DNA from: Gammaproteobacteria bacterium
GTDB taxonomy: Bacteria > Pseudomonadota > Gammaproteobacteria > Steroidobacterales > Steroidobacteraceae
Direction: 5' to 3'
Length of the DNA stretch: 5,208 nt
Assembly (NCBI GenBank): GCA_003165495.1
Contig: PMMB01000108.1
Location: forward strand, 365-5,572
Position numbers and translations under genes: made by a program. Every line of letters begins with the position of its first letter. The stretch's first letter is position 1. The notes below the pieces were generated by a model that saw nothing but the letters and a program-made list of their open reading frames with translations, ran no database searches and was not told the DNA's origin. Shown piece after piece: positions 1 through 5,208 of this stretch.

Positions 1-1112
1 AGAGTCGCATCGCGCTTGGCGATACACAGCCGCAGCAGCGTCATCGCCGGCGGCGCGGCATAGAAGGGCGACAGGGGAATGGTCGCGATTTTCGCCTCTC
101 GAATCAGGCGGTCGGCGAAATCCACGTCATTGTCGTTACTAAGAGCACTATAATCGACTAGTTGAAAATAAGTGCCGGCAGCCGGGATGGGTTCGAATCC
201 CGAGCCGCGCAGGAGTCCCGCGAGCAGATCCCGCTTGGCTTGAAAAAACGCCGACAACCCAGCCCAAGCATCGGGGTATGCCGCGAGATAGCGCGCAATG
301 GCGTATTGCAACGGCGAGACGATGCTGAAAGTATTGAACTGGTGCACCTTGCGAAGTTCTCGGGTCAACTGCGGCGGCGCCACGCAATACCCGACTCGCC
401 ATCCGGTCGCATGCAGCGTCTTCCCGAATGAGAATACCGCAAAGCTGCGCTCCCGCAATTCCGGATGCGCCAGGACCGACGCATGGCGTCGGCCGTCGTA
501 AAGTACGTGCTCGTACACTTCATCGGCGAGCAGGGTAATCGGCCGATCGCGGATCAAGGCGGCGAGCGCGTCCAAATCATCGCGATCCGCCACCGTGCAA
601 CTTGGGTTCTGCGGGCTATTGATGACGATCAATCGTGTGCGATCGCTCAAAGCGCGCCGTACCTGATCCCATTCGAAACGAAAGGTGGGCGGCGACAGCG
701 CAATGCGAACACAGCGGCCGCCCGCCAGCCGCACGGCGGGTTCGTAGGAGTCATAGGCGGGATCAAAAATGATGGCTTCATCGCCGGAGCCCACCACCGC
801 TTGGATCGCATCGTACAGCGCCTCGGTGCCGCCGCAGGTCACGGTGATCTCGGCGTGCGGATCGAAGCGGCGCCCGTAGCTCGTCTGCAGCTTTGCCGAA
901 ATCTGTTCGCGCAGGTCAACCACGCCTTCCATCGGCGCATATTGATTGCGCCCTTCGCCGATCACATCCACCAATGAGGCCGCCAACCGCGGATCGATCG
1001 GATAGTCCGGAAATCCTTGACCAATATTCAGAGCGCCTTCTTCCAGTGCGCGGCGCGACATCACGGTAAAAATAGTGGTGCCGACGTCGGGTAATTTACT
1101 GAGGAAGCGCAA
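1..1112 (-). CDS. ybdL: YbdL-like PLP-dependent aminotransferase (methionine / kynurenine-glutamine transaminase K family), 3' end cut by window edge
   Basis: The frame is open for 370 codons from a TTG at 1112 to the left edge. It matches recalled E. coli YbdL from near the N-terminus (SKLPDVGTTIF) to the end (LLRLCIAKRDAT). YbdL is 386 residues, so about a dozen residues are missing at the edge. Family features seen: the NQYAPMEG substrate-loop region (57-63), GGTEALY (94-100) of the PLP phosphate region, NPS at 169-171, DEVY (197-200) with the PLP-ring Asp and Tyr, SFGKT with Schiff-base Lys231, GWRVGY (237-242), and Arg361 as the likely carboxylate-binding Arg. It is a cytosolic fold-type I enzyme that moves the amino group from methionine or aromatic amino acids, or glutamine, to 2-oxo acids; the exact substrate cannot be read from sequence. 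The TTG start is chosen because GGAGG lies 8 nt upstream and the gene then begins 3 nt after the moeB stop. The usual NPTG motif reads NPSC here; YbdL itself has NPSA. Confidence 0.9.
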   Translation of the reverse strand, partial: MRFLSKLPDVGTTIFTVMSRRALEEGALNIGQGFPDYPIDPRLAASLVDVIGEGRNQYAPMEGVVDLREQISAKLQTSYGRRFDPHAEITVTCGGTEALYDAIQAVVGSGDEAIIFDPAYDSYEPAVRLAGGRCVRIALSPPTFRFEWDQVRRALSDRTRLIVINSPQNPSCTVADRDDLDALAALIRDRPITLLADEVYEHVLYDGRRHASVLAHPELRERSFAVFSFGKTLHATGWRVGYCVAPPQLTRELRKVHQFNTFSIVSPLQYAIARYLAAYPDAWAGLSAFFQAKRDLLAGLLRGSGFEPIPAAGTYFQLVDYSALSNDNDVDFADRLIREAKIATIPLSPFYAAPPAMTLLRLCIAKRDAT

Positions 1113-1115
1113 GGA

Positions 1116-2159
1116 CTAGACCTCCAAATTTTGCAGCCCGCCGGCGAGCGAGTGCACGGCAAGCCCGCGTGTGCGTAAGTAGCGCGCCGCCGCCAAGCTC
1201 CGCTTGCCCGTGGCGCACACCAACAAGAATTCGCGCCCAGCGGAGAGCAAGCCGGGATCCGCCAGCAGAATGGGCATCGCGATGTGTCGCGCTGCCGTCG
1301 GGCGCTCCGCAAATTCCTCCATGGTGCGGATATCGATCACTTCGAGCCCGCGCTGCCCTGCGTCAGCCAGTGAGCGCAGTGCGATCTCGATCCCAGGATT
1401 CTCGCGGGCAATCTCGCGGATATGCGCACAATCGGGGGCGTGACACTCGGCGCGGCGCGGCGCCTTGAGTTTGAGACTGGAGAAATTCATGAAATCCAGC
1501 AACAACAGTTCGCCGTCGAGTTGACCGGACAAACCCAACAGGATCTTGAGAGTCAGCAGGGCCTGCAGCGTACCGAAAGTCCCGGGTACCGGACCTAAGA
1601 CCCCTGCTTCGGCACAGTTGCCGACCACGCCGTCAGCGACGGCGTCGGGCCAAAGGCAGCGCAGGCACGCGTGGCGCGGCTCCGGTTTGTAGACCTGTAG
1701 CTGGCCTTCGTATTGGTAGACACTGGCGAAGACTGCGGGCCGGTGCGCGAGTACGGCGGCGTCGTTGATCAGGTACTTGGTGCGAAAATTGTCGCTGCAA
1801 TCGACCACCACGTCGTAGCCGCGGATCAGCGCGAGCGCGTTGTCGGCGTCGAGCCGCATCGTGTGTAATTCGACATGCACGGTCGGGTTGATTCGCGTGA
1901 CCGCGGCGAGAGCCAGTTCGGCTTTTCGTTCACCGACGTCCGCCAAGGCGAAGATCGGCTGACGATGCAAATTGCTGGCGTCGAGGGTGTCGGCGTCGAC
2001 TATCCCTAGGCAGCCGACTCCGGCGCCGGCCAAGTATTGCAGCACCGGGCTGCCGAGGCCACCGGCGCCGACGACGAGAACCCGGCCGCGTGCCAGCGCC
2101 GCCTGGCCTTGCGCGCCGATCTCCTTGAGCAAGGTTTGCCGTGAATAGTCGGGCTGCAT
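1116..2159 (-). CDS. moeB: Molybdopterin-synthase adenylyltransferase MoeB with C-terminal rhodanese domain
   Basis: This 347-residue protein has an E1-like ThiF/MoeB domain (about 1-250) followed by a rhodanese domain (about 260-347). It adenylates the C-terminal glycine of MoaD with ATP in the cytoplasm, priming thiocarboxylate formation. Visible features: the nucleotide loop GAGGLGS (31-37), Asp56, the HRQ motif (65-67), Lys79, CSDN (121-124), and Cys182 in NCAEAGVLGPVPG. A zinc pair C165/C168 sits in CLRC. The second zinc pair looks altered: Cys239 and Cys244 are four residues apart instead of CxxC. The rhodanese loop is CATGKRS with Cys315 as the likely persulfide carrier, so sulfur transfer and activation would reside in one chain, as in MOCS3/Uba4-type proteins. 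E. coli MoeB is about 249 residues and lacks this domain. The ATG is 10 nt after the moaE stop, with a weak AGGG before it. A role in thiamine (ThiS) activation cannot be excluded, but the moaD/moaE neighbours favour Moco. Confidence 0.93.
   Translation of the reverse strand: MQPDYSRQTLLKEIGAQGQAALARGRVLVVGAGGLGSPVLQYLAGAGVGCLGIVDADTLDASNLHRQPIFALADVGERKAELALAAVTRINPTVHVELHTMRLDADNALALIRGYDVVVDCSDNFRTKYLINDAAVLAHRPAVFASVYQYEGQLQVYKPEPRHACLRCLWPDAVADGVVGNCAEAGVLGPVPGTFGTLQALLTLKILLGLSGQLDGELLLLDFMNFSSLKLKAPRRAECHAPDCAHIREIARENPGIEIALRSLADAGQRGLEVIDIRTMEEFAERPTAARHIAMPILLADPGLLSAGREFLLVCATGKRSLAAARYLRTRGLAVHSLAGGLQNLEV
1121..1125 (-). promoter_or_regulatory. Shine-Dalgarno site for the aminotransferase gene, inside the 3' end of moeB
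   Basis: The coding strand reads GGAGG, then 8 nt, then TTG. The site overlaps the last codons of moeB (Leu-Glu-Val). It is the clearest ribosome binding site in the window and decides the start of the downstream gene. A terminating moeB ribosome would clear or re-use it, so translational coupling is likely. Confidence 0.7.
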
Positions 2160-2169
2160 CGCGCCCTAA

Positions 2170-2622
2170 TCACGCGTGGGCGTGAGTGTGATGCGGCGTC
2201 GCCGCACAGCGCTCGCAGTTCACCCAACCGGAATCACCGCTGCGATAATGCTCTTTCTTCCATATCGGCACGCGATGTTTCACTTCGTCGATAATAAAAC
2301 GACAGGCATCGAAGGCTTCGCCGCGATGGGCGGAACTGACTCCGACCCACACAGCCATATCGCTCAAGCCCAGCGCGCCGACGCGATGGATGCATAGCGC
2401 GTGCTTCACCGGGAAGCGCCGCAATGCTTCGGCGACGATGCGCTCGCCTTCCTTCACCGCCAGTTCCTGGAACGCTTCGTATTCCAAACGAGTGACTTCT
2501 TGTCCCTCATTGTGATCCCGAACCCAACCTTCAAAGCTGACATAGCCGCCCGCGCCCAAGTCGAGGAGCTCGCGCCGCGCTTGGGTAGTGTCGATGGCGG
2601 TTTGGGTAAAGCGAAAGCGCAT
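2170..2622 (-). CDS. moaE: Molybdopterin synthase catalytic (large) subunit MoaE
   Basis: This 150-residue protein has the same length as E. coli MoaE. With two thiocarboxylated MoaD subunits it inserts the dithiolene sulfurs into cPMP to make molybdopterin, in the cytoplasm. Seen in the sequence: GGYVSFEGWVRDHN (25-38) with Arg36, LEYEAF (46-51), the HRVG segment (79-82), SSAHRGEAF (96-104) with His99-Arg100, and the active-site stretch KHRVPIWKKE (115-124). Lys115 and Lys122 correspond to the two essential lysines of the family (Lys119 and Lys126 in E. coli). The ATG at 2622 shares its A with the moaD TGA stop (TGATG), a classic coupling junction. An upstream extension of this open frame reaches about 2886, but it overlaps all of moaD and shows no family similarity, so the start at MRFRFTQT is preferred. 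The C-terminus is unusual, with a CxxC pair (136, 139) and a histidine-rich HHTHAHA end. Confidence 0.95.
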   Translation of the reverse strand: MRFRFTQTAIDTTQARRELLDLGAGGYVSFEGWVRDHNEGQEVTRLEYEAFQELAVKEGERIVAEALRRFPVKHALCIHRVGALGLSDMAVWVGVSSAHRGEAFDACRFIIDEVKHRVPIWKKEHYRSGDSGWVNCERCAATPHHTHAHA

Positions 2623-2861
2623 CAGCCGCCCGCCACCGGTGGGATGAAGACGACGGCGTCGCCGGCGGTGAGTCGACGGGACCAGTCGCTGAACTCGCTG
2701 TTGACCGCCACTTTCAGTTGTTCGCGCGTGAGCGTAAATCCGTATCGCCTGATTAGTTCGTCGTACAGGTCTGCCGGTGTGGCAGCGGAGGTTTCGAGGC
2801 TCTCCTCGGAACGACCGGCTTGCTCGCGCATCAAGGCGTAATATTGAATCTTCAATTGCAT
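2622..2861 (-). CDS. moaD: Molybdopterin synthase sulfur-carrier (small) subunit MoaD
   Basis: This 79-residue protein has a ubiquitin-like beta-grasp fold, the normal size for MoaD. It ends in FIPPVAGG, whose terminal Gly78-Gly79 is the site adenylated by MoeB and converted to a thiocarboxylate. The N-terminal LKIQYYALMREQAG pattern and the central AVNSEF segment (51-56) are typical of the family. It partners MoaE, encoded immediately downstream with a 1-nt overlap, and MoeB, the next gene after that. The ATG at 2861 lies inside the 3' end of the mobA-like gene (10-nt overlap). No Shine-Dalgarno sequence precedes it; the coding strand instead carries CCTCCT at that place, so initiation probably depends on ribosomes finishing the upstream gene. 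A ThiS role is less likely because moaE is adjacent. Confidence 0.95.
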   Translation of the reverse strand: MQLKIQYYALMREQAGRSEESLETSAATPADLYDELIRRYGFTLTREQLKVAVNSEFSDWSRRLTAGDAVVFIPPVAGG

Positions 2862-3502
2862 GGGATTGACTTAGGAGGGGTGTCAAGCGTTGCTAACGCC
2901 TGCGCATATTCCTCGGGCGTATTGACGTTGTCGAGAGCGCGCCTGTCCCGCGGCTCCAGCAGACGCGTCGTATGACGAATGAGAAATTTTCGAGGGCAGC
3001 GACCCCCGTCATCGTGGTAGGAAGCAAGCAGCGGGCCCGACGCCGGCTCCCAAATCGCGCACAACGGTTCCGGCAAGCCATCGTGAGCGCTGCGATAAGC
3101 CGTGGCGACGCTGGCCGCATCGCGCTCGTGCAAGAGCTGGGACAGCGCGGCATCCGACAGAAACGGCAAATCGCATGCCAGCACCAACCAAGCAACGCCT
3201 GGGTACGCGGCGAGCGCTGAACGGATACCGACCGTAGGCCCTTCCCCCACGATGGAATCCACGATCATCGGACGCGGGGCCCGCGTCGGGTCCTCGGTTT
3301 GGTTGGCGCGAACGGATACGAAAACTCGAGAGGCGTGGCGGCTCGCCAGCTCGAAGGCACGATCCAGTTGGCTCTTGCCCCGGTACTGAAGGGCGGCCTT
3401 GTCCCGATGCATGCGTGAACTCGAGCCGCCGGCGAGAATCAGGCCGTACACGGGCGCCGCCGCCTTCGCGGGAGGATCGGGGTTTGCGCAGGCTCGGTTC
3501 AC
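2852..3502 (-). CDS. mobA: MobA-like molybdenum cofactor guanylyltransferase (NTP-transferase domain)
   Basis: This 216-residue protein is a Rossmann-like nucleotidyltransferase expected to transfer GMP from GTP to Mo-molybdopterin, giving the guanine dinucleotide cofactor. Seen in order: the LAGGSSSRM nucleotide loop (23-31) followed by RDKA (33-36), the EGPTVGI segment (87-93, usually GPLxGI), LACDLPFL (108-115) with the metal-binding Asp111, the GLPEPLCAIWEP stretch (142-153), and DNVNTPEEY (191-199) near the C-terminus. The residue after RM is His32, where Gly is usual. The start is a GTG whose last two bases belong to the moaC stop (GTGA overlap), with AAGG 7 nt upstream. A second GTG at codon 18 gives a shorter alternative that begins just before the domain; the first 17 residues are Ala/Pro-rich and may be dispensable. 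Cytidylyl- or other nucleotide specificity (MocA-like) is possible, but the position within a moa cluster and the N-terminal motif favour MobA. Confidence 0.83.
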   Translation of the reverse strand: MNRACANPDPPAKAAAPVYGLILAGGSSSRMHRDKAALQYRGKSQLDRAFELASRHASRVFVSVRANQTEDPTRAPRPMIVDSIVGEGPTVGIRSALAAYPGVAWLVLACDLPFLSDAALSQLLHERDAASVATAYRSAHDGLPEPLCAIWEPASGPLLASYHDDGGRCPRKFLIRHTTRLLEPRDRRALDNVNTPEEYAQALATLDTPPKSIPCN

Positions 3503-3978
3503 GGCGTCGCCTTAAGGGCGTAGCTGCTTCTGCCGCCGTCTTTCGCGAGTAATCGCAAGTCGCCGATGACGATGTCGTGGGACAGCGCTTTACACATATC
3601 GTAAACGGTCAGCGCGGCAATGCTGGCGCCGGTGAGGGCCTCCATTTCAACGCCTGTTTTATGATGCACGCTCACGGTGCAGCGAATCAGTGCCGTGTCG
3701 CCGTCGAGATCAATGGTAATGCGGCAGCTCTCCAGTCCAAGCGGGTGACAGAACGGAATCAGTTCGTGCGTGCGCTTCGCGCCCATGACTCCGGCCACGA
3801 TCGCCGTATCGAAGACCGGGCCTTTCGGCGAGCGCAAGCCGTTGTCGCGCAGTGCCGCGGCGACAGCCGGCGGGAATCGCACGCGCGTTTCGGCGGTTGC
3901 GGTTCGCTTGGTCGCCGTCTTGTCGCTGACATCGACCATGGCCGGGCGGCGGTCGGCATCCAAATGAGTAAAGGTCAT
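3499..3978 (-). CDS. moaC: Cyclic pyranopterin monophosphate synthase MoaC
   Basis: This 159-residue protein has the usual MoaC length (about 160). It acts after MoaA in the first stage of Moco synthesis, converting 3',8-cyclo-7,8-dihydro-GTP to cPMP in the cytoplasm; the family works as a hexamer of dimers. Conserved stretches seen: MVDVSDK (14-20), SPKGPVF with Lys52, AGVMGAKRTHELIPFCHPL (62-80) with His78, KTGVEMEALTGAS (107-119), and VYDMCKA (125-131) with Asp127 and Lys130, which match the catalytic Asp/Lys of the E. coli enzyme (Asp128, Lys131). The ATG at 3978 is preferred over Met14 because the family normally has a short THL..-type leader before MVDVS. It starts 6 nt after the moaA stop with no strong Shine-Dalgarno sequence, so coupling to moaA is likely. 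Its stop overlaps the mobA-like start by 4 nt. Confidence 0.96.
   Translation of the reverse strand: MTFTHLDADRRPAMVDVSDKTATKRTATAETRVRFPPAVAAALRDNGLRSPKGPVFDTAIVAGVMGAKRTHELIPFCHPLGLESCRITIDLDGDTALIRCTVSVHHKTGVEMEALTGASIAALTVYDMCKALSHDIVIGDLRLLAKDGGRSSYALKATP
3510..3513 (-). promoter_or_regulatory. Weak Shine-Dalgarno site for the mobA-like GTG start
   Basis: AAGG on the coding strand lies 7 nt upstream of the GTG at 3502, within the last codons of moaC. It supports the overlapping GTG start over the in-frame GTG at codon 18. The match is short and could be chance. Confidence 0.4.
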
Positions 3979-3984
3979 GGAAAC

Positions 3985-5034
3985 TCAACCGCCGATGTAG
4001 TTCATCTCGATTTTCTTTGTGTCGGGCTCGGTGCGCCGCAATTCCCCGCGCAGTTCGCTGTAGCGATCGGTACGGCCGCCCCAGACGCCGCGGATCAATT
4101 GCAGAATATCCGCATCGCCGGCACCGGCACGCAGCGGTGCGCGCAGATCGAGTCCGTGGGTCGCGAACAGACAGGTATAGAACTTGCCCTCCGAGGATAG
4201 ACGCGCGCGGCTGCAGGCACCGCAAAATGGCTGCGACACCGACGAAATGAATCCGACTTCGCCGGCGCCATCGTCAAAACGCCATCGTTGCGCCACTTCG
4301 CCCTGATAGTTCTGCGAAATCGCCTGCATCGGCCACCGCTCGTGGATGCGCGCCGCGAGTTCGCGCGACGGCACCACCAACTCGGGCCGCCAGTTATTAC
4401 GGTTGCCGACGTCCATGAACTCGATGAAACGCACGATCACGGGCGAGCCGCGGAAGCGTTCGACGAGATCCAGCGCCGTGTGATCGTTCAAGCCTCGTTC
4501 GATGACGGCGTTGATCTTGACCGGGGTCAGGCCGGCGGCGATGGCGGCCTCTATGCCGCTCAAGACTTGATCGAGAGCGCCAAATCCACCGCTCATGTGT
4601 GCGAACACGTCCTTGTCCAGTGTGTCCAAACTGACGGTTACTCGCCGTAGACCGTTGGCATGCAGATCGACGGCGTGCTGCCCCAGCAACACCCCATTGG
4701 TGGTCAGCGCTATGTCGTCGATGCCCGGGACATCGGTGAGATCGCCGACCAAATCCGCGAGATTCGTGCGCAGCAAGGGTTCGCCGCCGGTGAGACGCAA
4801 CTTTCGCACGCCTAAGGTAGCGAATAGCCGCGCGAGACGCACGATCTCCTCGAACGACAATCGTTCCTGCGATTTCAAGAATCGATAGTGTTCGTGAAAT
4901 TGCTCCTTGGGCATGCAGTAAGGACAGCGAAAGTTGCATCGGTCCATGACCGAGATGCGCAAATCATGCAGTGGCCGGCCGAGGCGATCGAGCGGGCTTT
5001 GCGGTCCACGGATGTGGTGAACGGTAGAACTCAT
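3985..5034 (-). CDS. moaA: GTP 3',8-cyclase MoaA (radical SAM)
   Basis: This 349-residue radical S-adenosylmethionine enzyme catalyses the first Moco step, GTP to 3',8-cyclo-7,8-dihydro-GTP. The N-terminal radical-SAM cluster motif is CNFRCPYC (Cys33, Cys37, Cys40). LTGGEPLL (81-88) is the SAM-binding GGE motif, TTNG is at 111-114 and SLDTL at 135-139. The second, substrate-binding 4Fe-4S site is built from Cys271, Cys274 and Cys288 (CGAC, then 13 residues, then Cys). The protein ends in NYIGG, keeping the C-terminal Gly-Gly that is important in MoaA. All six cluster cysteines are present, so it should be active. The ATG at 5034 is the only plausible start: an in-frame TAA lies just upstream and the next Met (30) is inside the conserved core. 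No good Shine-Dalgarno sequence is visible. Only 12 nt separate it from the preceding gene, leaving no room for a Moco riboswitch or its own leader. Confidence 0.97.
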   Translation of the reverse strand: MSSTVHHIRGPQSPLDRLGRPLHDLRISVMDRCNFRCPYCMPKEQFHEHYRFLKSQERLSFEEIVRLARLFATLGVRKLRLTGGEPLLRTNLADLVGDLTDVPGIDDIALTTNGVLLGQHAVDLHANGLRRVTVSLDTLDKDVFAHMSGGFGALDQVLSGIEAAIAAGLTPVKINAVIERGLNDHTALDLVERFRGSPVIVRFIEFMDVGNRNNWRPELVVPSRELAARIHERWPMQAISQNYQGEVAQRWRFDDGAGEVGFISSVSQPFCGACSRARLSSEGKFYTCLFATHGLDLRAPLRAGAGDADILQLIRGVWGGRTDRYSELRGELRRTEPDTKKIEMNYIGG

Positions 5035-5046
5035 AGTCAGTTAAGG

Positions 5047-5208
5047 TTACCAGCGGTACACGGTGGTGACGAAGCCTTTCGGGTAGGTATTGGGGCCGGG
5101 AGGAAGTTCGACGAAGCCATCCGTGCCGGTCAGGCTCAGGAAATCTCCGGATCCATTGGGCCGCCGCGGATTGGCCCAGGGGCGGCCCCAATCGTCGTGA
5201 TCGATGGC
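5047..5208 (-). CDS. C-terminal 53 residues of an unrecognised protein, 5' part outside the window
   Basis: A frame open from the right edge ends with TAA at 5047-5049, 12 nt before moaA, on the same strand. The 53 visible residues are rich in Gly, Pro, Trp and Asp (for example HDDWGRPWANP and LPPGPNTYPKG) and end in TTVYRW. There is no transmembrane segment, cysteine motif or histidine cluster, and the composition looks like a folded beta-rich or extracytoplasmic tail, though that is only an impression. I do not recognise the family. The codon usage and spacing suit a real gene and suggest it is co-transcribed with moaA. It could be a molybdoenzyme component or an unrelated gene; the fragment does not decide. 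Confidence 0.6.
   Translation of the reverse strand, partial: AIDHDDWGRPWANPRRPNGSGDFLSLTGTDGFVELPPGPNTYPKGFVTTVYRW

Larger units (their letters stand above)
1..5208 (-). other. Molybdenum-cofactor biosynthesis operon (moaA-moaC-mobA-moaD-moaE-moeB-ybdL order)
   Basis: Eight co-directional genes are packed with these junctions: 12-nt gap before moaA, 6-nt gap moaA/moaC, 4-nt overlap moaC/mobA, 10-nt overlap mobA/moaD, 1-nt overlap moaD/moaE, 10-nt gap moaE/moeB, 3-nt gap moeB/aminotransferase. No inverted repeat followed by a T-run (terminator) and no internal promoter of convincing quality is visible. The genes cover the pathway from GTP to molybdopterin plus guanylyl transfer. The operon promoter and any ModE or riboswitch control must lie to the right of the window, and the operon may continue past the left edge. 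Confidence 0.85.

Noticed and set aside
465..977. 170-codon open frame on the plus strand
   Set aside because: It lies wholly antisense to the aminotransferase, whose reading frame matches YbdL throughout; the translation shows no recognisable motif and looks like a GC-rich shadow.
1061..1312. 83-codon minus-strand open frame across the moeB/aminotransferase junction
   Set aside because: It is out of frame with both genes, which have clear family matches on either side; it is a shadow.
2401..2841. 146-codon open frame on the plus strand
   Set aside because: It is antisense to moaE and moaD, which are secure; no motif and no ribosome binding site.
2873..2880. AGGAGGGG on the plus strand as a ribosome binding site for a plus-strand gene
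   Set aside because: No convincing reading frame follows it on the plus strand; on the real coding strand it is just Thr-Pro-Pro codons.
2623..2886. N-terminal extension of the moaE frame
   Set aside because: The extra residues overlap all of moaD and have no similarity to MoaE; the TGATG junction and the normal 150-residue length support the start at 2622.
3577..4200. 207-codon open frame on the plus strand
   Set aside because: It is antisense to moaC and the end of moaA, both with intact catalytic motifs. No domain is recognisable, and long antisense frames are common in GC-rich coding DNA.
5035..5046. Promoter or Moco riboswitch before moaA
   Set aside because: Only 12 nt separate moaA from the preceding stop, too short for either; any control element must be further upstream.
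4964..5191. 75-codon minus-strand open frame over the moaA start
   Set aside because: It is out of frame with both moaA and the open C-terminal frame that ends at 5047; no motif supports it.

Overview
The window is a stretch of GC-rich bacterial DNA in which every supportable gene lies on the minus strand. Read from the right edge to the left, the order is: the 3' end of an unrecognised gene, moaA, moaC, mobA-like, moaD, moaE, moeB (with a C-terminal rhodanese domain) and a YbdL-type PLP aminotransferase that runs off the left edge. The junctions range from a 10-nt overlap to a 12-nt gap. This points to one polycistronic molybdenum-cofactor (Moco) biosynthesis operon whose promoter lies outside the window to the right. 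There is no RNA gene, mobile element, CRISPR array or long intergenic region; the longest gap between genes is 12 nt.

Pathway: MoaA and MoaC convert GTP to cyclic pyranopterin monophosphate (cPMP). MoeB adenylates the C-terminal Gly-Gly of MoaD, and its fused rhodanese domain probably helps deliver sulfur to form the MoaD thiocarboxylate. MoaD and MoaE form molybdopterin synthase, which converts cPMP to molybdopterin. The MobA-like protein would attach GMP to Mo-molybdopterin, giving the bis-MGD type of cofactor. The adenylylation and Mo-insertion enzymes (MogA or MoaB, and MoeA) are not in the window. The last gene is closest to E. coli YbdL (methionine aminotransferase, kynurenine aminotransferase/glutamine transaminase K family) and is not a known Moco enzyme.

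Organism: the gene set, the GC-rich codon usage and the similarity of the aminotransferase to E. coli YbdL suggest a proteobacterium, probably gammaproteobacterial. This is inferred from recalled family sequences and not from a search.

Novelty: the core is a conventional Moco operon, and I found no evidence of an undescribed system. The points most worth a second look are the aminotransferase placed in tight coupling behind moeB-rhodanese, the altered zinc-ligand spacing in MoeB, the Gly-to-His change in the MobA nucleotide-binding loop, the Cys/His-rich tail of MoaE, and the unidentified gene directly upstream of moaA.
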